From NCBI GenBank assembly GCA_031272745.1, contig JAISTF010000081.1, positions 1 to 8,718 on the forward strand: a DNA stretch of 8,718 nucleotides, written 5' to 3'. Both the position numbers and the translations under genes were made by a program. The DNA comes from Eubacteriales Family XIII. Incertae Sedis bacterium (lineage in GTDB: Bacteria; Bacillota; Clostridia; Peptostreptococcales; Anaerovoracaceae). Shown piece by piece: positions 4,871-8,718 of this stretch. How positions within the stretch are numbered: the first letter of the stretch is position 1; every line of letters starts with the position of its first letter. The notes beneath the pieces were generated by a model. The model saw only the letters and a program-made list of their open reading frames with translations. It was not told the DNA's origin and searched no databases.

Positions 4871-6778
4871 TTACACCGCGATGAAGCCGCTCTTCTCGTC
4901 GCCGCAGACGGGGCAGATCCACTCTTCGGGGAGCTGCTCGTACGGCGTGCCGGGACGGATGCCGCCCTCTTCGTCGCCGAGCTCCTGGTCATACTCGTAG
5001 CCGCAGCCGTTGCAGACGTAGATCTTGTAGTTCGGCGGGAGCTTCTTCGGCGTGCGCTTCTTCATCTTCACCATCGGCGGGGCCGGCGTCTTCTCGCCCG
5101 TGCCGAGCGCCTTCGTGAGCAGCGGCACGATCTCAAAGAGGTCGCCGACGATGCCGTAGTCGGCGTTCTTGAAGATCGGCGCGTTCGCGTTGTTGTTGAT
5201 GGCGACGATCGTGTTCGCTTCCTTGATGCCCTTCAGGTGCTGGCCCGCGCCCGAGATGCCGACTGCGAGGTAGAGGTTGCCCTTGAACTTCTGGCCCGAC
5301 ATGCCGACGTAGCGGTTGAGCGGCAGGTAGCGCAGCGACTCCGCGACGGGGCGCGAGGAGCCGAGCGCGGCACCGGCCGCCTTCGCGAGATTGATGACGA
5401 GCGCCATGTTTTCCTTCTGCCCGATGCCCTTGCCGACGGACACGACGCGCTCCGCGTCGATGATCGGCGTGTCGATCGGAATGGCGGTGGTGAAGTCGAA
5501 TCCGTCTGCTTTCAGCGCCGCGACGAGCGCGTTCACCTTTTCCTGCGGCTTGCCTTCGGCGAAGATCGTCTTCTTGCGTTCGCCCGTGATGGCATTCGGC
5601 GCCTTTTTCTTCGCCGCGGCCGCCTCGGTCTTCTTCTCCTTGCCGACGAGCGCCGCCGCGATGACCACGCGCTGCACTTCGCTCGTGCCCTCGTAGATCG
5701 TCGTGATCTTCGCGTCGCGGTACATCCGCTCGACGTCCATGCCTTTGAGGTACCCGTTGCCGCCGTAAATCTGGACGGCCTCGTTTGTGACTTCCATCGC
5801 GACCTCGGACGCGTAGACCTTGGCCATCGCGGACTCCGTGCCGTACGGCTCGTGCGCCTGCTTCAGCGCGGCCGAGCTGTAGACGAGCATCCGCGCCGCG
5901 CGGATCTTCGTCGCCATGTCCGCGAGCTTGAAGGACACGGCCTGCTGGAAGCCGATCGGCTTGCCGAACTGCTCGCGCTCCCGCGCGTATTCGAGCGCGC
6001 TCTCAAACGCGCCCTGCGCGATGCCAAGCGCCTGCGACGCGATGCCGATGCGCCCGCCGTCGAGCGTCGCCATCGCAATGCGGAAGCCCTGGCCTTCCTG
6101 CCCGAGCAGGTTTTCCTTCGGAATCTTCACGTTTTGGAACAGGAGCTGCGCCGTCGAGCTGCTGCGGATGCCGAGCTTGTCGTAGTGGTCGCCGAACGTG
6201 AAGCCTTCCCAACCCTTCTCGACGATGAAGGCGCTGATGCCCTTCGTGCCGATGCCCGGCGTCGTCACCGCAAACACGACGTAGGTCTCCGCGACCGGCG
6301 CGTTCGTGATGAAGATCTTCTCGCCGTTGAGCACATAGTGGTCGCCCTTGAACTCGGCCGTCGTCTCCGTGCCGCCCGCGTCGGACCCCGCGTTGGGCTC
6401 CGTCAGGCCGAAGGCGCCGAGCTTCTTGCCCGACAGCAGATCCGGCAGGTACTTCTTTTTCTGCTCGTCCGTGCCGTACTCCGCGATGGGCCATGTGCCG
6501 AGCGAGGTGTGCGCGGACAGGATGACGCCCGTGCCGCCGTCGACGCGGGAGAGCTCTTCGACCGCGATCGCGTAGCTGATGTAGTCCAGCCCCGCGCCGC
6601 CGTACTCCTTGGGAAAGGGGATGCCGAGCAACCCCATCGTGCCAAGCTGTTTGACAGCTTCCTCCGGGAATTTGTTTTCCTGGTCGAGCATGAACGCGAT
6701 CGGCTTGACCTCCTGCTCCGCGAATTTGCGGACCTGCGACCTCAGCGCTTCATGTTCTTCCGTCGTTTTGAATGACAT
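4871..6778 (-). CDS. Fusion of acyl-CoA dehydrogenase, EtfA FAD domain and rubredoxin
   Basis: A 635-residue three-module redox protein. Residues 1-380 are a complete short-chain-type acyl-CoA dehydrogenase: LTEPNAGSDAGG (125-136), the REREQFGKPI helix, QIYGGNGY and the catalytic-base motif IYEGTSE (Glu363). A Lys/Ala-rich linker (381-400) leads to the FAD-binding C-terminal domain of ETF alpha (about 435-555: SSRPVAE, VGMSG, AVGISGAGQHL, APIFKNADYGIVGDLF). The N-terminal half of EtfA is absent. A Pro/Lys linker leads to a rubredoxin (585-635) with CNGCGY (Cys589, Cys592) and CPVCG (Cys622, Cys625). Expected electron path: acyl-CoA, ACAD flavin, ETF flavin, rubredoxin iron, or the reverse. 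No EtfB gene is present here. The ATG at 6778 follows GAGAGGAGG and lies 25 bases after rrf2, so they form an operon; fprA follows. Acyl-CoA substrate and reaction direction are unknown. Confidence 0.92.
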   Translation of the reverse strand: MSFKTTEEHEALRSQVRKFAEQEVKPIAFMLDQENKFPEEAVKQLGTMGLLGIPFPKEYGGAGLDYISYAIAVEELSRVDGGTGVILSAHTSLGTWPIAEYGTDEQKKKYLPDLLSGKKLGAFGLTEPNAGSDAGGTETTAEFKGDHYVLNGEKIFITNAPVAETYVVFAVTTPGIGTKGISAFIVEKGWEGFTFGDHYDKLGIRSSSTAQLLFQNVKIPKENLLGQEGQGFRIAMATLDGGRIGIASQALGIAQGAFESALEYAREREQFGKPIGFQQAVSFKLADMATKIRAARMLVYSSAALKQAHEPYGTESAMAKVYASEVAMEVTNEAVQIYGGNGYLKGMDVERMYRDAKITTIYEGTSEVQRVVIAAALVGKEKKTEAAAAKKKAPNAITGERKKTIFAEGKPQEKVNALVAALKADGFDFTTAIPIDTPIIDAERVVSVGKGIGQKENMALVINLAKAAGAALGSSRPVAESLRYLPLNRYVGMSGQKFKGNLYLAVGISGAGQHLKGIKEANTIVAINNNANAPIFKNADYGIVGDLFEIVPLLTKALGTGEKTPAPPMVKMKKRTPKKLPPNYKIYVCNGCGYEYDQELGDEEGGIRPGTPYEQLPEEWICPVCGDEKSGFIAV

Positions 6779-6803
6779 AACCTTGCCTCCTCTCCTAACT
6801 CCA

Positions 6804-7208
6804 TCATTCTACCAGCAGTTCGTGGAGATGGATTCCATCGAGCTGCGCATTCAAATTTTCCTGCATCGCGGACAGCTCCCGATTGACCTTGCACGGTCCG
6901 TCCTGGGCGCGGTGCGATTCGCATACATAGCCGGGAATGACGCACGGACTGATGTCCGTCGGGCTCTCCATGACCTTCGTCAAATCCAGCAGCGTGAACT
7001 TCGGGAAATCCCCGGAAATCGTATAGCCCCCCTCCTTGCCGCGCTTGATGTCGACATAGCCGGCGTGCGCGAGCTTCTTGAGGATTTTGTAACCGAATTG
7101 TTGGGGAATCGTTTCTTCCTTGCAGATGGCGGCCAGCGTTTTTTTGCGGCCGTCCGCAAGCGCGCGGAGCGCCCTGAGCGCGTAGTCTGTTTCACGAGTG
7201 ATAAGCAT
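6804..7208 (-). CDS. Rrf2-family transcriptional regulator, likely Fe-S sensing
   Basis: This 134-residue regulator of the IscR/NsrR/CymR group has an N-terminal winged helix (MLITRETDYALRALRALADG, recognition region IPQQFGYKILKKLAHAGYV, wing RGKEGGY at 57-62). After it lie three cysteines, Cys89, Cys96 and Cys106 (C-X6-C-X9-C), in the place where Fe-S-binding family members carry cluster ligands. The spacing differs from IscR (C-X5-C-X5-C), so cluster type and signal (iron-sulfur status, O2, NO) are uncertain. The ATG at 7208 follows GGGAGGT; an upstream in-frame ATG at 7274 lies in the promoter and is rejected. It leads the fusion gene by 25 bases and is divergent from pfkA, so it probably controls its own operon and possibly pfkA. 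Confidence 0.87.
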   Translation of the reverse strand: MLITRETDYALRALRALADGRKKTLAAICKEETIPQQFGYKILKKLAHAGYVDIKRGKEGGYTISGDFPKFTLLDLTKVMESPTDISPCVIPGYVCESHRAQDGPCKVNRELSAMQENLNAQLDGIHLHELLVE

Positions 7209-7245
7209 CTGGAACCTCCCTTTGTGACAGCCGGTGCCACACCCT

Positions 7246-7314
7246 ACGATATAATAGTGGATACGAATTGTCAAGATATTATTTTAATCTTGCAAAAATA
7301 TAATCTTTACAATT
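7246..7314 (-). promoter_or_regulatory. rrf2 promoter and candidate Rrf2 operator
   Basis: On the minus strand TTGACA (-35) lies at 7269-7274, with a weak -10 TATCGT 17 bases on (7246-7251; TATATC overlaps it). Over it sits an inverted repeat set: AATTGTCAAGAT at 7266-7277 is matched in 11 of 12 positions by the complement of ATCTTTACAATT at 7303-7314, and a middle half-site ATCTTG (7287-7292) forms a perfect 6-bp inverted pair with CAAGAT (7272-7277). The set covers the rrf2 -35 and ends 15 bases before the pfkA extended -10. This is the expected position for an autoregulating Rrf2 protein; the binding itself is inferred. Confidence 0.55.
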
Positions 7315-7329
7315 TGCGCGTTGCTCTCA

Positions 7330-7352
7330 TGATATACTGTTTGAAAAAGGAG
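7330..7352 (+). promoter_or_regulatory. pfkA extended -10 promoter and ribosome binding site
   Basis: TGATATACT (7330-7338) is an extended -10 element (TG-n-TATACT). No -35 is well placed: TTTACA at 7306-7311 would be 21 bases away. AAGGAG (7347-7352) precedes the pfkA ATG by ten bases. The predicted 5' leader is only about 18 bases. The neighbouring operator candidate (7266-7314) could let the Rrf2 regulator influence pfkA. Confidence 0.55.
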
Positions 7353-7362
7353 TGCAAGCATC

Positions 7363-8325
7363 ATGAAAAGAATCGGCGTATTGACAAGCGGCGGCGACGC
7401 CCCGGGGATGAACGCGTGCGTGCGCGCGGTGGTGCGGACCGGCGCCTACTACGGCATGGAAGTCTTCGGCATCGAGCGCGGCTATGACGGCCTCATCGCG
7501 GGCGACATCGATGAAATCGGGCCGCGGGACGTGAGCGACACGATCCAGCGCGGCGGCACGATCCTCAAGACGGCGCGCAGCACGGCGTTCTTGGAGAAGG
7601 AAGGCTTCGAGCGCGCCATCGCGATGCTCGGCAATTTCAAGATCGAGGGCCTCGTCGTCATCGGCGGCAACGGCTCGCTGTCGGGCGCGGTGGATCTCAA
7701 GAAGGCCGGCGTGGCGGTCATTGGCCTGCCCGGCACGATCGACAACGACCTGCCCTTCACCGACTACACGATCGGCTTCGACACGGCCGTGAACACGGCG
7801 CTCTCCGCGATCAGCAACGTCCGCGACACGAGCAACGCGCACGAGCGCACGACGATCATCGACGTCATGGGACGCGAATGCGGCGACATCGCCATCTACG
7901 CGGGCATCACGGGCGGCGCGGAAATCATCCTCGTGCCCGAGGAGCCCGTCGATTTGGACGACGTCTGCCGCCAGCTCGTCGAAAGCCGGAACAAAGGCAA
8001 ATCGTCCTCCATTATTGTCAAAGCCGAAGGCGTGGACATCGATTCCAACGCGCTCGACGAGGAAATCACAAAGCGCACGGGCCTCGACGTGAAGGTCGTC
8101 GTGCTCGGCTACATCCAGCGCGGCGGCTCCCCGACCGCGCAGGACCGCCTGCTCGCCAGCCTCGTCGGCCACAAAGCGGCGGCCCTGCTGCACGAAGGCA
8201 TCAGCGGCAAGACCGTCGGCGTCCGCGGCGGCGAGGTCGTTGTCGACGACATCGAAAAAGCCATGAAGATGAAACGCCGCCCTCGCCGCGACCTCATCGA
8301 AATGGCCCGGACTCTCGCGTTTTGA
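7363..8325 (+). CDS. pfkA: 6-phosphofructokinase (ATP-dependent type)
   Basis: This 320-residue cytoplasmic glycolytic enzyme makes fructose 1,6-bisphosphate from fructose 6-phosphate and ATP, and is the full length expected for bacterial PfkA. Visible motifs: TSGGDAPGMNACVRAVVR (8-25, nucleotide loop and allosteric arginines), QRGGT, TAR72, GGNGS (101-105), catalytic GTIDND (Asp127, Asp129), Arg162, MGR (169-171) and IQRGGSP. Gly104 in the GGNGS loop is the residue that marks ATP- rather than pyrophosphate-dependent enzymes. Two substitutions stand out against E. coli numbering: Asn103 replaces the Mg-linked Asp103, and Lys244 replaces Arg243, which contacts substrate phosphate across the subunit interface. 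The allosteric arginines are kept. It has its own promoter, and no pyruvate kinase gene follows. Activity is likely but cofactor and kinetic details may differ. Confidence 0.95.
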   Translation: MKRIGVLTSGGDAPGMNACVRAVVRTGAYYGMEVFGIERGYDGLIAGDIDEIGPRDVSDTIQRGGTILKTARSTAFLEKEGFERAIAMLGNFKIEGLVVIGGNGSLSGAVDLKKAGVAVIGLPGTIDNDLPFTDYTIGFDTAVNTALSAISNVRDTSNAHERTTIIDVMGRECGDIAIYAGITGGAEIILVPEEPVDLDDVCRQLVESRNKGKSSSIIVKAEGVDIDSNALDEEITKRTGLDVKVVVLGYIQRGGSPTAQDRLLASLVGHKAAALLHEGISGKTVGVRGGEVVVDDIEKAMKMKRRPRRDLIEMARTLAF

Positions 8326-8367
8326 GGTGCGCGCTGCGGGACGGGTTTCGCTGTTTTCAAAACGCTA

Positions 8368-8396
8368 TTTACTTTTCCCCGCGCTTGGCATATACT
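8368..8396 (+). promoter_or_regulatory. tRNA-Pro promoter
   Basis: TTTACT (-35, 8368-8373), a 17-base spacer and TATACT (-10, 8391-8396) place a start near 8403, about 30 bases before the mature tRNA 5' end. The tRNA is therefore probably transcribed alone and not with pfkA. I see no clear terminator in the 42 bases between the pfkA stop and this promoter. Confidence 0.6.
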
Positions 8397-8432
8397 GTAT
8401 TTCGGTTGCGGAATAGCGACGAATTTGGTCAC

Positions 8433-8510
8433 CGGGGTGTAGCGCAGTTTGGTTAGCGTACTTGACTGGGGGTCAGGGGGTCGTGAGTTCGAGTCTCACC
8501 ACTCCGACCA
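8433..8510 (+). tRNA. tRNA-Pro (anticodon GGG)
   Basis: A full cloverleaf can be drawn: acceptor CGGGGTG/CACTCCG with one G-T pair, D stem GCGC/GCGT, anticodon stem CTTGA/TCAGG with loop CTGGGGG (anticodon GGG at 8468-8470, reading CCC and CCU), T stem GTGAG/CTCAC with loop TTCGAGT, discriminator A and an encoded CCA end. The 3' half is a classic integration target, and an apparent integrase end lies 145 bases downstream. Confidence 0.95.
8477..8510 (+). other. Candidate attachment site (att) at the tRNA 3' end
   Basis: The T arm through the CCA end of tRNA-Pro is proposed as the crossover region of an integrated element running to the right. The support is indirect: the convergent integrase-like tail (8655-8718), the arm-site-like direct repeats (8602-8632), and the common use of tRNA 3' ends by tyrosine integrases. 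The matching second copy would lie outside the window, so the core length cannot be set. Confidence 0.35.
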
Positions 8511-8520
8511 TAGGGTCAAG

Positions 8521-8563
8521 TGAAAAAAGCGCAGGAAATCAATGGCTTCCGGCGCTTTTTTCA
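8521..8563. terminator. Bidirectional rho-independent terminator
   Basis: TGAAAAAAGCGC (8521-8532) and GCGCTTTTTTCA (8552-8563) are perfect complements. The stem continues inward after one A-G mismatch through GGAA/TTCC. The GC core is flanked by A6 on one side and T6 on the other, so it can end transcription both from the tRNA and from the convergent gene at the right edge. Confidence 0.85.
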
Positions 8564-8601
8564 TTCCACAAGCATCGCCGAATTCAACGGAAAAAATAGC
8601 C

Positions 8602-8634
8602 TTGGTGTTTATTTGGTGTTTGTCTGGTGTTTGT
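8602..8634. repeat. Three 11-bp tandem direct repeats, possible integrase arm sites
   Basis: TTGGTGTTTAT, TTGGTGTTTGT and CTGGTGTTTGT begin at 8602, 8613 and 8624, exactly 11 bp apart, so the sites face nearly the same side of the helix. They lie between the terminator and the stop codon of the integrase-like tail, where arm-type binding sites of tyrosine integrases are often found. The binding role is inferred. Confidence 0.6.
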
Positions 8635-8654
8635 TTTACGGATGCGGGACTGGC

Positions 8655-8718
8655 CTACCGACTCCGTGCGCTCTGCGGCTTGAGGATGTCCGAAAGCGTG
8701 TCGGCCGCCGCCGCATTT
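8655..8718 (-). CDS. C-terminal end of a probable tyrosine-type integrase (partial)
   Basis: A minus-strand frame enters from the right edge and ends at TAG (8655-8657). Its last 20 residues begin NAAAADTLSDIL and end KPQSARSR. The pattern of an Ala-rich stretch with D-x-L-x-x-I-L at the very end resembles the final helix of phage and ICE integrases of Firmicutes. The catalytic residues are outside the window, so this cannot be proved from 20 residues. Context strengthens it: convergent to a tRNA gene, a shared terminator and three regularly spaced repeats. If right, everything from about 8511 rightward belongs to the inserted element. Confidence 0.45.
   Translation of the reverse strand, partial: NAAAADTLSDILKPQSARSR

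Noticed and set aside
3292..4884. A 530-codon plus-strand open frame across fprA and the sigI start
   Set aside because: No recognisable motif. It spans two convincing genes and the intergenic repeat on the other strand, so it is a compositional shadow.
5237..6775. A 512-codon plus-strand open frame opposite the fusion gene
   Set aside because: It is rich in Arg, Asp, Ala and Val, as is typical of an antisense shadow of a GC-rich gene. The minus strand encodes clear conserved domains across the whole stretch.
7327..8193. Minus-strand open frame opposite pfkA
   Set aside because: PfkA motifs are unmistakable on the plus strand. The antisense translation is low-complexity, rich in Arg, Ala and Asp.
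8341..8370. Possible pfkA terminator around GTTTTCAAAAC
   Set aside because: The 11-base palindrome has no GC stem and no T-tract of use, and the flanking GCG/CGC bases do not pair consistently.
1..8718. CRISPR array
   Set aside because: No set of three or more direct repeats with regular 30-40 base spacers is present. The only tandem set (8602-8634) has 11-bp units without spacers.

Overview
The window looks like chromosome of a moderately GC-rich anaerobic Firmicute of the Clostridia. The signs are a SigI/RsgI sigma/anti-sigma pair, a stand-alone A-type flavodiiron protein, strong AGGAGG-type ribosome binding sites, and a rubredoxin-bearing acyl-CoA dehydrogenase. This is inferred from gene content; I could not assign a genus.

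Layout. At the far left (1-333) a good sigma-A-type promoter fires leftward into a possible gene cut by the window edge. Then come seven genes, all on the minus strand. Read in transcription order, starting from the right, they are: an Rrf2-family Fe-S-type repressor (6804-7208); a large fusion of acyl-CoA dehydrogenase, EtfA FAD domain and rubredoxin (4871-6778); an FprA-type flavodiiron protein (3544-4779); sigI (2751-3503) and rsgI (2019-2750); and a hipB/hipA toxin-antitoxin pair with its own promoter (334-1939). On the plus strand, divergent from rrf2, lie pfkA (7363-8325) and a tRNA-Pro(GGG) gene (8433-8510). The right edge (8521-8718) holds a terminator hairpin, three 11-bp direct repeats and what looks like the last 20 codons of a convergent tyrosine integrase. 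This suggests that an integrated element begins at the tRNA 3' end.

How the genes may work together. The most interesting unit is rrf2, then acd-etfA-rd, then fprA. The fusion protein lines up three redox modules (ACAD flavin, ETF flavin, rubredoxin iron). The next gene encodes a flavodiiron protein, a class known to take electrons from rubredoxin and reduce O2 (or NO). A cysteine-bearing Rrf2 regulator heads the group, and an inverted-repeat operator candidate lies between it and pfkA. The sequence therefore suggests a redox- or oxygen-responsive module in which acyl-CoA oxidation could feed O2 removal, or rubredoxin could feed enoyl-CoA reduction. The direction and substrate are not visible from sequence. 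A GC-rich double-hairpin repeat sits between the fusion gene and fprA. SigI/RsgI is a membrane-signalling sigma system whose RsgI lacks any large sensor domain.
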